Assembly: GCF_014490785.1 (NCBI RefSeq)
Contig: NZ_CP051488.1
Span: 2,542,001-2,606,000 of the forward strand
Origin: Kosakonia sp. SMBL-WEM22
Lineage (GTDB): Bacteria > Pseudomonadota > Gammaproteobacteria > Enterobacterales > Enterobacteriaceae
Reading direction: 5' to 3'
Length of the DNA stretch: 64,000 nucleotides
Shown here: positions 43,312 through 52,668 of the stretch, in pieces
Layout of the letters: every line of letters starts with the position of its first letter
Position numbering within the stretch: position 1 is the stretch's first letter
Position numbers and translations under genes: made by a program
Notes under the pieces: generated by a model
What the model saw: only the letters and a program-made list of their open reading frames with translations
Database searches by the model: none
What the model was told of the DNA's origin: nothing

Positions 43312-44874
43312 ATGCAGATGCAAAAACCAGCACTCGACCTTCTGACCACCCAGGCGCGTTACCATAACAACCCAACGGCGCTGTTCCACCAGCTGTGCGA
43401 CGCCCGTCCCGCAACCCTGCTGCTTGAGTCCGCCGATATCGACAGCAAAGACGATCTGAAAAGCCTGCTGCTGGTCGACAGTGCGCTGCGCATTACCGCA
43501 TTAGGTGACACTGTCACTCTGACCGCGCTGACCGCTAACGGCGCAGCGTTGCTGACACTGCTCGATACAGTGCTGCCTTCGGGCGTTGAAAATCACGTGC
43601 TGGAAAATGGCCGTGAGCTGCGTTTTCCGGCGGTCAGCCAGCTTCTTGATGAAGATGCCCGCCTCTGCTCGCTCTCGGTGTTTGATGCGTTTCGTCTGCT
43701 GCAAGGGCTGGTTGAACTGCCAGCGGATGAGCGGGAAGCGATGTTTTTCGGTGGCCTGTTTGCTTATGACCTGGTGGCCGGTTTTGAAGATCTGCCGGCG
43801 CTGAAACATGACCGCAACTGCCCGGACTACTGCTTCTATCTCGCCGAAACCTTACTGGTGATCGACCACCAGAAAAAAGAGACGCGCATTCAGGCAAGCC
43901 TTTTTACCCCGTCTGCGAGCGAAAAAGATCGCCTGCTGCAACGCATTGAGACGCTGCGCCAGCAGCTTGATGCGCCGGTCACGCCGCTGCCGGTGGAGAC
44001 GGTTGAACATATGCAGTGTGGCTGCAACCAGAGCGATGAGGCGTATGGTGATGTGGTACGCAAAATGCAAAAAGCAATTCGCGCCGGTGAAATTTTCCAG
44101 GTTGTGCCGTCGCGCCGTTTCACCTTGCCCTGCCCGTCGCCGCTCGCCGCGTATGAAGTGCTGAAAAAGAGCAATCCAAGCCCCTATATGTTCTTTATGC
44201 AGGATGTGGATTTCACGCTGTTCGGCGCCTCGCCGGAGAGCTCGCTGAAGTATGACGCCAGCAACCGCCAGATTGAGATCTACCCGATTGCCGGAACACG
44301 CCCGCGCGGGCGTCGCGCCGATGGTTCGCTGGATCGCGATCTCGACAGCCGCATAGAGCTTGAAATGCGTACCGACCACAAAGAGCTTTCAGAGCACTTG
44401 ATGCTGGTCGACCTGGCGCGTAACGACCTAGCGCGTATTTGCACGCCGGGCAGCCGTTACGTGGCGGATCTGACGAAAGTCGACCGCTACTCCTATGTGA
44501 TGCACCTGGTCTCCCGCGTGGTGGGCGAGCTGCGTCACGATCTCGATGTGCTGCACGCCTATCGCGCCTGCATGAATATGGGCACCCTCAGCGGTGCGCC
44601 GAAAGTGCGCGCCATGCAGCTGATTGCCGAAGCGGAAGGCACGCGTCGCGGTAGCTACGGCGGCGCGGTGGGTTACTTCACCGCCCATGGCGATCTTGAT
44701 ACCTGCATCGTCATTCGCTCTGCGTGGGTGGAGGATGGTATCGCTACTGTTCAGGCCGGTGCAGGCGTAGTGCTCGATTCTGTTCCGCAGTCTGAAGCCG
44801 ATGAAACCCGTAATAAAGCTCGCGCGGTACTGCGCGCTATCGCCACCGCCCACCACGCACAGGAGATTTTCTGA
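43312..44874 (+). CDS. trpE: Anthranilate synthase component I
   Basis: Makes anthranilate from chorismate with TrpD-supplied ammonia; feedback-inhibited by Trp, with the LLESAD site near residue 40 conserved. It has 520 residues with IPIAGTRPRGR-like (YPIAGTRPRGR), ELRHDLDVLHAYRACMNMGTLSGAPK and GGAVGYF blocks. ATG 43312 gives MQMQKP and the E. coli length; the upstream frame from 43180 runs through the attenuator. Confidence 0.98.
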   Translation: MQMQKPALDLLTTQARYHNNPTALFHQLCDARPATLLLESADIDSKDDLKSLLLVDSALRITALGDTVTLTALTANGAALLTLLDTVLPSGVENHVLENGRELRFPAVSQLLDEDARLCSLSVFDAFRLLQGLVELPADEREAMFFGGLFAYDLVAGFEDLPALKHDRNCPDYCFYLAETLLVIDHQKKETRIQASLFTPSASEKDRLLQRIETLRQQLDAPVTPLPVETVEHMQCGCNQSDEAYGDVVRKMQKAIRAGEIFQVVPSRRFTLPCPSPLAAYEVLKKSNPSPYMFFMQDVDFTLFGASPESSLKYDASNRQIEIYPIAGTRPRGRRADGSLDRDLDSRIELEMRTDHKELSEHLMLVDLARNDLARICTPGSRYVADLTKVDRYSYVMHLVSRVVGELRHDLDVLHAYRACMNMGTLSGAPKVRAMQLIAEAEGTRRGSYGGAVGYFTAHGDLDTCIVIRSAWVEDGIATVQAGAGVVLDSVPQSEADETRNKARAVLRAIATAHHAQEIF

Positions 44875-46469
44875 TGGCTGACATTCTGCTGCTCGATAAT
44901 ATCGACTCCTTTACTTACAACCTGGCGGATCAGCTGCGCGCAAGCGGCCATAACGTGGTGATTTACCGCAACCATGTTCCGGCTCAGACCTTAATTGATC
45001 GCCTGGCAACCATGCAAAACCCGGTGCTAATGCTCTCACCCGGCCCTGGCGCACCCTCTGAAGCGGGTTGCATGCCGGAACTGCTGACCCGTATGCGCGG
45101 TAAACTGCCGATTATCGGCATCTGCCTCGGCCACCAGGCGATTGTCGAAGCCTATGGCGGCTACGTCGGCCAGGCCGGGGAGATCTTGCATGGTAAAGCC
45201 TCCAGCATTGAGCATGATGGCCAGGCCATGTTTGCCGGCCTCAGCAACCCCTTACCGGTCGCCCGCTACCACTCGCTGGTCGGGAGTAATATTCCGGCCG
45301 GGCTCACTATCAATGCCCATTTCGATGGCATGGTGATGGCGGTACGTCATGACGCCGATCGCGTTTGCGGCTTCCAGTTCCACCCGGAATCGATTCTCAC
45401 CACCCAGGGCGCGCGTCTGCTGGAGCAAACGCTGGCGTGGGCGCTGCAGAAGCTGGAGCAGGCAAACACGCTGCAGCCAATTCTGGAGAAGCTCTACCAG
45501 GCCGAGACCCTGAGCCAGCAGGAGAGCCACCAGCTCTTCTCTGCGGTAGTGCGCGGTGAGCTGAAGCCGGAGCAGTTGGCCGCGGCGCTGGTCAGCATGA
45601 AGATCCGCGGCGAGCAGCCGCAGGAGATTGCCGGGGCAGCAACCGCCCTGCTGGAAAACGCCGCGCCCTTCCCGCGCCCTGAGTACGCCTTTGCTGATAT
45701 CGTCGGCACCGGCGGTGATGGCAGCAACAGTATCAATATCTCTACCGCCAGCGCCTTTGTTGCCGCCGCCTGCGGCCTGAAGGTAGCGAAGCACGGTAAC
45801 CGCAGCGTCTCAAGTCGCTCAGGCTCGTCCGATCTGCTGGCGGCGTTCGGCATCAATCTGGATATGAATGCGGATAAATCCCGCTCGGCGCTTGACGAGC
45901 TTGGTGTCTGCTTCCTCTTCGCGCCGAAGTACCACACCGGGTTTCGCCACGCGATGCCGGTTCGCCAGCAGTTAAAAACCCGCACGCTGTTTAACGTGCT
46001 GGGGCCGCTTATCAACCCGGCGCACCCGCCGCTGGCGCTGATTGGCGTTTACAGCGCCGAGCTGGTGCTGCCGATTGCAGAAACCCTGCGCGTGCTCGGT
46101 TATCAACGTGCGGCGGTGGTGCACAGCGGTGGAATGGATGAGGTGTCGCTGCATGCGCCGACGGTGGTTGCGGAATTGCACGACGGCGAAATCAGAAGTT
46201 ATCAGTTAACCGCGGCTGACTTTGGCTTGACCGCGTACCACCAGCAGGCGCTGGCGGGCGGCACGCCGGAAGAAAACCGTGACATTCTGACCCGCTTATT
46301 ACAAGGTAAAGGCGAGCCTGCTCACGAGGCTGCCGTCGCCGCCAACGTCGCCATGTTGATGCGGCTGCATGGCAAAGAGGATCTGAAGGCTAACGCGCAA
46401 CAGGTACTGGACGTCCTGCACAGCGGAGCCGCTTACGACAAAGTCACCGCACTTGCGGCAAGAGGGTAA
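44874..46469 (+). CDS. trpD: Fused anthranilate synthase component II / anthranilate phosphoribosyltransferase
   Basis: TrpG-TrpD fusion of 531 residues, as in E. coli. The N-terminal glutamine amidotransferase has C84 in GICLGHQ and the FHPES motif; the C-terminal phosphoribosyltransferase has DIVGTGGDGSNSINIST and KHGNRSVSSRSGSSDLL. It overlaps trpE by one base (TGATG), which supports translational coupling. Confidence 0.98.
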   Translation: MADILLLDNIDSFTYNLADQLRASGHNVVIYRNHVPAQTLIDRLATMQNPVLMLSPGPGAPSEAGCMPELLTRMRGKLPIIGICLGHQAIVEAYGGYVGQAGEILHGKASSIEHDGQAMFAGLSNPLPVARYHSLVGSNIPAGLTINAHFDGMVMAVRHDADRVCGFQFHPESILTTQGARLLEQTLAWALQKLEQANTLQPILEKLYQAETLSQQESHQLFSAVVRGELKPEQLAAALVSMKIRGEQPQEIAGAATALLENAAPFPRPEYAFADIVGTGGDGSNSINISTASAFVAAACGLKVAKHGNRSVSSRSGSSDLLAAFGINLDMNADKSRSALDELGVCFLFAPKYHTGFRHAMPVRQQLKTRTLFNVLGPLINPAHPPLALIGVYSAELVLPIAETLRVLGYQRAAVVHSGGMDEVSLHAPTVVAELHDGEIRSYQLTAADFGLTAYHQQALAGGTPEENRDILTRLLQGKGEPAHEAAVAANVAMLMRLHGKEDLKANAQQVLDVLHSGAAYDKVTALAARG

Positions 46470-46472
46470 ACA

Positions 46473-47831
46473 ATGCAGACCGTTTTAGCGAAAATCGTCG
46501 CCGACAAAGCTGTATGGGTTGCGGCGCGCAAGGAGCAACAACCGCTGGCCTCTTTTCAGAATGAGGTGCAGCCAAGCACACGCCACTTCTATGACGCACT
46601 ACGCGGAACACATACCGTGTTTATCCTCGAGTGCAAAAAAGCATCACCCTCGAAAGGGGTGATCCGTGCCGATTTCGACCCGGCGCGCATTGCTGATATC
46701 TATCAGCATCACGCCTCCGCGATTTCGGTGCTGACCGATGAAAAATATTTCCAGGGCAGCTTCGACTTCCTGCGTACCGTCAGCGAAATCGCGCCGCAGC
46801 CGGTGCTGTGCAAAGATTTTATTATCGATGCCTATCAGATTTACCTGGCGCGCTACTACCATGCCGACGCCTGCCTCTTGATGCTCTCGGTGCTGGATGA
46901 TGAGCAGTACCGCACGCTTTCCGCCGTGGCGCACAGCCTCAATATGGGCGTGCTGACCGAAGTGAGTAATGAAGAGGAGCTGGAGCGCGCAATCGCGCTG
47001 GGCGCTAAAGTTGTCGGCATCAATAACCGTGACTTGCGCGACCTCTCAATCGATCTTAATCGCACCCGAGAACTGGCGCCGCGTCTTGGCGCAGGCGTAA
47101 CGGTGATCAGCGAGTCTGGCATCAACACCTATGCGCAGGTGCGTGAATTGAGCCACTTCGCTAACGGCTTTTTGATTGGCTCCGCGCTGATGTCACACGA
47201 TGATCTGGATGCGGCGGTAAAACGCGTCCTGCTGGGTGAAAATAAAGTGTGTGGTTTAACCCGTGCCGAAGATGCCCAGGCCGCGTATGACGCCGGAGCC
47301 ATTTACGGTGGGCTGATTTTTGTTGCTGCCTCGCCGCGCGCAGTGAGCGTTGATCGGGCAGAAAAAGTGATGCAGGGCGCACCGCTAAGTTATGTTGGCG
47401 TGTTCCGTAATGCCCCTGTCGATGAGGTCGCAGCGACGGCAGCTAAACTTAAGCTGAGTGCCGTTCAGTTGCACGGCGACGAAGATCAGGCCTATATCTC
47501 CGCCCTGCGCGCGCAGCTTGGCGAGCAGACGCAAATCTGGAAAGCCCTTAGTGTCACCACTGCGCTGCCGCCGCGTAACCTGGAGCACGTAGACAAATAT
47601 GTGCTGGATAATGGCCAGGGCGGTACGGGGAAAAGTTTTGACTGGTCGCTGCTGACCGGCGAGACGCTCGACAATGTTCTGCTGGCCGGTGGTCTTGGCG
47701 CGGATAACTGCGTACAGGCGGCGAAAGCTGGCTGTGCCGGATTAGATTTCAATTCTGGCGTAGAGTCGGAGCCGGGTATTAAAGACGCCAGTAAACTGGC
47801 CTCGGTGTTCCGCACGCTGCGTGCATATTAA
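46473..47831 (+). CDS. trpC: Fused indole-3-glycerol phosphate synthase / phosphoribosylanthranilate isomerase
   Basis: Bifunctional TrpC-TrpF of 452 residues. N-terminal IGPS half: FILECKKASPSKG, CKDFIIDAYQIYLAR, GINNRDLRDL. C-terminal PRAI half: VCGLTRAEDAQAAYDAGA, LHGDEDQ, LAGGLGADN. Three bp follow trpD. Confidence 0.98.
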   Translation: MQTVLAKIVADKAVWVAARKEQQPLASFQNEVQPSTRHFYDALRGTHTVFILECKKASPSKGVIRADFDPARIADIYQHHASAISVLTDEKYFQGSFDFLRTVSEIAPQPVLCKDFIIDAYQIYLARYYHADACLLMLSVLDDEQYRTLSAVAHSLNMGVLTEVSNEEELERAIALGAKVVGINNRDLRDLSIDLNRTRELAPRLGAGVTVISESGINTYAQVRELSHFANGFLIGSALMSHDDLDAAVKRVLLGENKVCGLTRAEDAQAAYDAGAIYGGLIFVAASPRAVSVDRAEKVMQGAPLSYVGVFRNAPVDEVAATAAKLKLSAVQLHGDEDQAYISALRAQLGEQTQIWKALSVTTALPPRNLEHVDKYVLDNGQGGTGKSFDWSLLTGETLDNVLLAGGLGADNCVQAAKAGCAGLDFNSGVESEPGIKDASKLASVFRTLRAY

Positions 47832-47840
47832 GGAAGCAAG

Positions 47841-49034
47841 ATGACGACACTACTGAACCCCTACTTTGGCGAATTTGGCGGCATGTACGTTCCGCAAATT
47901 TTGATGCCCGCGCTGCGCCAGCTGGAAGAAGCGTTTGTCAGCGCCCAGAGCGATGCGGCGTTCCAGCAGCAGTTTAACGATCTGCTAAAAAACTATGCTG
48001 GGCGCCCGACGGCGCTGACTAAATGTCAGAATCTGACCGCTGGCACCCGCACTACCCTCTACCTCAAACGTGAAGATCTGCTCCACGGCGGCGCGCACAA
48101 AACCAACCAGGTACTGGGCCAGGCGCTGCTGGCAAAACGGATGGGCAAAACCGAGATTATCGCCGAAACCGGCGCGGGACAGCATGGCGTGGCCTCTGCG
48201 CTTGCCAGCGCCCTGCTCGGCCTTAAATGCCGTATCTATATGGGCGCAAAAGATGTCGAACGCCAGTCGCCGAACGTCTTTCGTATGCGACTGATGGGCG
48301 CGGAAGTGATCCCGGTGCATAGCGGTTCAGCCACCCTGAAAGATGCCTGTAACGAAGCGCTGCGCGACTGGTCCGGCAGCTACGAAACCGCGCACTATAT
48401 GCTTGGCACCGCGGCAGGCCCGCACCCCTTCCCGACCATTGTGCGCGAGTTCCAGCGCATGATTGGCGAAGAGACTAAAGCACAGATCCTCGAAAAAGAG
48501 GGACGCCTGCCGGATGCGGTGATCGCTTGTGTTGGCGGCGGCTCCAACGCCATCGGCATGTTTGCTGATTTTATCGAAGAGAGCGCTGTCGGCCTGATTG
48601 GCGTGGAGCCTGCCGGCCACGGCATTGAGTCTGGTGAACACGGCGCGCCGCTGAAACATGGTCGTGTCGGCATCTACTTTGGCATGAAATCGCCGATGAT
48701 GCAGACTGAAGATGGGCAGATTGAGGAGTCCTACTCCATCTCCGCCGGGCTTGATTTCCCGTCTGTGGGGCCACAGCATGCCCATCTCAACAGTATCGGT
48801 CGCGCAGAATATGTCTCGATTACCGATGATGAGGCGCTGGAGGCATTCAAAACCCTCTGCCGCCATGAAGGTATTATTCCGGCACTGGAGTCCTCCCACG
48901 CACTGGCGCATGCGCTGAAGATGATGCGCGATAACCCTGAGAAAGAGCAGTTGCTGGTAGTTAACCTCTCCGGGCGCGGCGACAAAGATATCTTCACCGT
49001 CCATGACATTCTGAAAGCGCGAGGCGAAATCTGA
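47841..49034 (+). CDS. trpB: Tryptophan synthase beta chain
   Basis: PLP enzyme, 397 residues; PLP lysine K87 in HGGAHKTNQ, phosphate loop VGGGSNAIG, and ESSHALAH near the end. AGGAAG ribosome site. Works as alpha2-beta2 with TrpA. Confidence 0.98.
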   Translation: MTTLLNPYFGEFGGMYVPQILMPALRQLEEAFVSAQSDAAFQQQFNDLLKNYAGRPTALTKCQNLTAGTRTTLYLKREDLLHGGAHKTNQVLGQALLAKRMGKTEIIAETGAGQHGVASALASALLGLKCRIYMGAKDVERQSPNVFRMRLMGAEVIPVHSGSATLKDACNEALRDWSGSYETAHYMLGTAAGPHPFPTIVREFQRMIGEETKAQILEKEGRLPDAVIACVGGGSNAIGMFADFIEESAVGLIGVEPAGHGIESGEHGAPLKHGRVGIYFGMKSPMMQTEDGQIEESYSISAGLDFPSVGPQHAHLNSIGRAEYVSITDDEALEAFKTLCRHEGIIPALESSHALAHALKMMRDNPEKEQLLVVNLSGRGDKDIFTVHDILKARGEI

Positions 49035-49843
49035 TGGAACGCTATGACAACCTCTTCAACCAGCTCAACGCGCGCCGGGAAGGTGCCTTTGTCCCGTTTG
49101 TCACCCTTGGCGATCCGGAACCTGGCCTGTCGTTAAAGATTATTGATGCACTGATCGAAGGCGGCGCGGATGCGCTGGAGCTGGGCATCCCTTTCTCCGA
49201 TCCGCTGGCGGATGGCCCGACCATTCAGAGTGCGACGCTGCGCGCCTTTGCCGCGGGCGTAACGGTCGCTCAATGTTTTGAAATGCTGGCGACGATCCGC
49301 CAGAAACATCCGACAATCCCGATTGGCCTGCTGATGTATGCCAACCTGGTCTTCAGCCGCGGCGTAGATGAGTTTTATGCCCAGTGCGCCAGCGTTGGCG
49401 TCGATTCAGTGCTGGTCGCCGACGTACCAATCGAGGAGTCCACACCGTTCCGCCAGGCGGCGATGCGCCATAATATCGCGCCTATCTTTATCTGCCCACC
49501 GAATGCCGATGACGATCTGCTTCGCCAGATTGCCTCTTACGGTCGCGGATACACCTATCTGCTTTCGCGTGCAGGCGTGACCGGGGCGGAGAACCGCGCG
49601 GCGCTGCCGCTGCATCATCTGGTAGAGAAACTGACGGAGTATCATGCGGCACCTGCGCTGCAGGGCTTTGGCATCTCTGCGCCGGATCAGGTGGCCGCAG
49701 CAATTGAAGCCGGTGCGGCGGGCGCAATTTCCGGTTCGGCGATAGTGAAGATTATCGAGAGCAATCTGGATAACCCGACCACGATGCTGGCCGAGCTGAA
49801 AGAGTTTGTGCAGCAGCTGAAAGCCGCCACGCTGGCGAGCTAA
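49034..49843 (+). CDS. trpA: Tryptophan synthase alpha chain
   Basis: TIM barrel, 269 residues, cleaving indole-3-glycerol phosphate; catalytic E49 (ALELGIPFSDP) and D60 (LADGPT). Overlaps trpB by one base. Last gene of the operon. Confidence 0.98.
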   Translation: MERYDNLFNQLNARREGAFVPFVTLGDPEPGLSLKIIDALIEGGADALELGIPFSDPLADGPTIQSATLRAFAAGVTVAQCFEMLATIRQKHPTIPIGLLMYANLVFSRGVDEFYAQCASVGVDSVLVADVPIEESTPFRQAAMRHNIAPIFICPPNADDDLLRQIASYGRGYTYLLSRAGVTGAENRAALPLHHLVEKLTEYHAAPALQGFGISAPDQVAAAIEAGAAGAISGSAIVKIIESNLDNPTTMLAELKEFVQQLKAATLAS

Positions 49844-49853
49844 GCGGTAAATA

Positions 49854-49887
49854 AACGGAAACGGGTCTGCAAAGGCCTGTTTCCGTT
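49854..49887. other. Hairpin between trpA and ompW without a U-tract
   Basis: A 9-bp stem AACGGAAAC/GTTTCCGTT encloses a 16-nt loop. Neither strand has a T-run directly after it, so it is not a standard intrinsic terminator; Rho-dependent termination or read-through is possible. Confidence 0.5.
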
Positions 49888-49894
49888 GTCACCA

Positions 49895-50530
49895 TCAGAA
49901 ACGGTAACCGGCAGAGAACATGAAGACCCACGGATCGAGACGGGTGTGCACATTCTGCTGAACGCCGTTCTGCTTAAAGCGCACATCGGTATCGATATCC
50001 ATCCACCACACCGACATGTTGATCAGCCAGTCTCGGTTAATCAGATAATCGACGCCCGCCTGTCCCGCTACGCCCCATGAATCTTTTAAACTCAAATCAG
50101 TAAGCCCTGCGTTTTTGCCGGTAGAGTTGAATTTTTCATCAAAAAAGGTGGTGTAGTTAATGCCTGCGCCAAGGTACGGACGCACTTTGCTCTGGGCATC
50201 AAAGAAATACCACTGTGCCATTAGCGAAGGCGGCAGATGGCTTACGGTAGCCAGATCGCCGGTCGGCGCGGTACCGACATGGTGACGGAACGGCGTTGCC
50301 GCCAGCAGTTCAATACCGACATTATCCGTTGCCATCCATGTCATGGTCAGGCCAAGCTGCGTGTTGTTATCGACATTAAAACTGCCCAGCGCGCCTAAAA
50401 CGTTATCTGAACCTTCCGTTGGACGGACGGTGGCCGAACCGGCCCGGATGAAAAACTCGCCTGCGTCGTGCGCGTATGCGCCCCCGGAAAGGGTGCTGAG
50501 GATCAGTGCTGCCACGGCTAACTTCTTCAT
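49895..50530 (-). CDS. ompW: Outer-membrane protein OmpW
   Basis: Eight-stranded beta-barrel porin-like protein for small hydrophobic compounds. In 211 residues: signal peptide MKKLAVAALILSTLSGGAYA, HDAGEFFIRAGSATVRPT, and the C-terminal outer-membrane signature ending AGYRF. ATG 50530 has GGAG 5 nt upstream; GTG 50536 is less likely. yciGFE, found near ompW in E. coli, is absent. Confidence 0.96.
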   Translation of the reverse strand: MKKLAVAALILSTLSGGAYAHDAGEFFIRAGSATVRPTEGSDNVLGALGSFNVDNNTQLGLTMTWMATDNVGIELLAATPFRHHVGTAPTGDLATVSHLPPSLMAQWYFFDAQSKVRPYLGAGINYTTFFDEKFNSTGKNAGLTDLSLKDSWGVAGQAGVDYLINRDWLINMSVWWMDIDTDVRFKQNGVQQNVHTRLDPWVFMFSAGYRF

Positions 50531-50586
50531 ATCCACTCCATGTTTGAGGTTTTATCGCCGCGCACTATACCTGGTATTAGGTAGGA

Positions 50587-50607
50587 TGTGATCCCATACA
50601 GATCACA
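50587..50607 (-). promoter_or_regulatory. 21-bp dyad upstream of ompW
   Basis: Perfect TGTGATC-N7-GATCACA, 57-77 bp before the ompW ATG. A minus-strand TATAGT (50564-50569) is a possible -10, which would place the dyad at the -35. Spacing does not fit CRP (TGTGA-N6-TCACA). Candidate operator. Confidence 0.5.
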
Positions 50608-50807
50608 CTTGACCCTGTAATTTAACATTCATTGATCTGGGTTAATTTTTGCGTTTCGTTACACTCCTTAACTTTTGTTGTTGCATCAATTTTTGCTTTA
50701 TCAAGGCAAAAAATATTCCTCTTGCCCCCTCTTGTGCGCCCGATTCGGCAGCGATAATTTATCTGCCTGACTTTTCCTGTTGATGCGTCGTTAAGTGCAG
50801 GTGCGCT

Positions 50808-51212
50808 ATGAGTGATCTCAACCCGTGCATGTCGTGCGGAGCCTGTTGTGCGTATTTTCGTGTCTCTTTCTACTGGGCTGAAGCGGATGATGCTGGCGGG
50901 CCCGTTCCGGTTCAATTAACTGAGCCTCTCACCCCTTTTTTGCGCTGTATGAGCGGAACCAACCAAAAACAGAGCCGCTGTGCGGGACTGATCGGTACCC
51001 CGGGCGAAAACGCTACCTGCAGCATTTATGCACAGCGCCCCTCTCCGTGCCGTGAATTTCAGATGTCAGGCGAAGAGGGCCAGGTAAATGAAGCCTGCGA
51101 TCGGGCGCGGGCACGCTACGGTTTAGCGCCTCTTTACAAAGATATGCTTTTCCATACAAGGGGTGATGCTGCCACTGAGGACCTATTCGGGGTACAATCG
51201 CCCGTCAATTAA
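50808..51212 (+). CDS. YkgJ-family cysteine-cluster protein
   Basis: A 134-residue protein with the CxxCxxCC motif C7-M-S-C10-G-A-C13-C14 at the start, plus later cysteines at RCMSG, RCAGLIG, TCSIYAQRPSPCREF and ACDRAR, the PF03692 (UPF0153) pattern expected to bind an Fe-S cluster or zinc. Function unknown. E. coli K-12 has a family member (ykgJ) elsewhere but none here, as I recall. It is followed by yciC after 24 bp and may be cotranscribed. Confidence 0.8.
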   Translation: MSDLNPCMSCGACCAYFRVSFYWAEADDAGGPVPVQLTEPLTPFLRCMSGTNQKQSRCAGLIGTPGENATCSIYAQRPSPCREFQMSGEEGQVNEACDRARARYGLAPLYKDMLFHTRGDAATEDLFGVQSPVN

Positions 51213-51236
51213 TATCGCCCTACTCAAGGAGAGTGC

Positions 51237-51980
51237 ATGTCTATCACGGCGAAATCCGTTTACCGTGACACGGGGAATTTTTTTCGTAATCATTTCATTA
51301 CGATTTTACTGATTGTACTGTTGTGTACTTTTATCACTGCGGTCATTGGACACGTCCTTTCACCTGGTGAAGAGCAGTTCTCCAGCGTGATGGATGCTGA
51401 CAACCTGGCGGGCATGAACAACCCGTTCGAGCTGGTGCAGAATATGACGCCGGAACAGCAGAAGATGCTGTTGCATGCCTCAGCTGCCGCAACCATTGCA
51501 GGTTTGACGGGTGTTTCGCTTCTGGCAGGCGCACTTGTGCTGCTGATGCAGATGGTTTCTGCAGGGCAACATGTCAGCGCGTTACGCGCATTGGGTGCCA
51601 GCGTGCCGATGGTACCGAAGCTCTTTTTACTGCTTCTGCTGACCATTTTTATTGTGCAGTTGGGCATGCTGTTTCTTTACGTTCCGGGCATATTCCTGGC
51701 GATCTTCCTCGCCTTTGCACCAATTATGCTGGTGCAGGAGAAGATGGGCGTCTTTGCCGCTATGCGCAGCAGTATGCGGCTGAGCCGGGCAAATATGCGT
51801 CTCGTTGCTCCGCCAGTTGTGGCCTGGCTACTGGCGAAATTCATGCTTTTAAGGTACGGCCACTTCCTCATGGTGTTTACCCAGGAAGGTGGTGCGGCGA
51901 TTGCAAATGGTCTGAGCAATCTCTTTTCGGCAGTGCTCCTGATTTATCTTTTCCGCCTCTATATGTTGATGCGCAAATAA
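51237..51980 (+). CDS. yciC: UPF0259 membrane protein YciC
   Basis: A 247-residue inner-membrane protein with about six helices (ITILLIVLLCTFITAVIGHVL; LLAGALVLLMQMVSAG; FLLLLLTIFIVQLGMLFLYV; IFLAIFLAFAPIMLV). The start MSITAKSVYRDTGNFFRN matches E. coli. Function unknown. Confidence 0.93.
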   Translation: MSITAKSVYRDTGNFFRNHFITILLIVLLCTFITAVIGHVLSPGEEQFSSVMDADNLAGMNNPFELVQNMTPEQQKMLLHASAAATIAGLTGVSLLAGALVLLMQMVSAGQHVSALRALGASVPMVPKLFLLLLLTIFIVQLGMLFLYVPGIFLAIFLAFAPIMLVQEKMGVFAAMRSSMRLSRANMRLVAPPVVAWLLAKFMLLRYGHFLMVFTQEGGAAIANGLSNLFSAVLLIYLFRLYMLMRK

Positions 51981-52026
51981 TTATCCCGCTCACCCATTCG
52001 GGTGACCCTTTTGATGGAATCGTAGA

Positions 52027-52569
52027 ATGAAGCAGTTTCTTGATTTTCTGCCGCTGGCCCTCTTTTTTGTGGTCTATAAGATGTACGACATTTTTACCGC
52101 CACTAAGGTGTTAATTGTCGCTTCGGCCATCGTGCTGATCTACGGCTGGATCCGCTATCGCAAGGTCGAAAAAGTCGCGCTCATCACCTTCGTGCTGGTT
52201 GCGGTGTTTGGCGGTCTGACAATTAAATTCCATGATGTGGAATTTATTAAGTGGAAAGTGACGGTGATCTACGGTCTCTTTGCCACCGCGCTGCTCTTCA
52301 GCCAGTGGGTGATGAAGAAGACACTGATCCAGCGCATGCTGGGCAAAGAGTTGACGCTACCTGACGCCGTCTGGTCGAAGCTTAACATCGCCTGGGCGCT
52401 CTTCTTTATCGTCTGCGGGCTGGCGAATATCTATATCGCTTTCTGGCTGCCGTTCGACGTGTGGGTCAATTTTAAGGTCTTTGGCCTGACTATTCTCACC
52501 CTGCTGTTTACCGTGCTGAGCGGTGTCTATATCTACCGGCACATGCCGGCGCAGGACGAGAAATCCTGA
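52027..52569 (+). CDS. yciB: Inner-membrane septation-related protein YciB (IspZ family)
   Basis: A 180-residue protein with five hydrophobic segments starting MKQFLDFLPLALFFVVYKMYDI, with conserved WVMKKTLIQRMLGKEL and LNIAWALFFIVCGLANIYIAFW. Implicated in cell-envelope synthesis and septation. Followed by its own terminator. Confidence 0.93.
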   Translation: MKQFLDFLPLALFFVVYKMYDIFTATKVLIVASAIVLIYGWIRYRKVEKVALITFVLVAVFGGLTIKFHDVEFIKWKVTVIYGLFATALLFSQWVMKKTLIQRMLGKELTLPDAVWSKLNIAWALFFIVCGLANIYIAFWLPFDVWVNFKVFGLTILTLLFTVLSGVYIYRHMPAQDEKS

Positions 52570-52573
52570 TGCT

Positions 52574-52605
52574 AAAAGCCAGGCGCAATGCCTGGCTTTT
52601 TTCTT
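52574..52605 (+). terminator. Terminator of yciB
   Basis: An 11-bp stem AAAAGCCAGGC/GCCTGGCTTTT with loop GCAAT and six or more T. Confidence 0.9.
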
Positions 52606-52668
52606 TCCGAATCTGCCACATTCGTAGTAGCATCCCGCCGGAAATCCCTCGTCACAGAAGAGATAATA

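Noticed and set aside
50587..50607. CRP site upstream of ompW
   Set aside because: Half-sites are separated by 11 nt rather than 6, so the canonical CRP pattern is not met.
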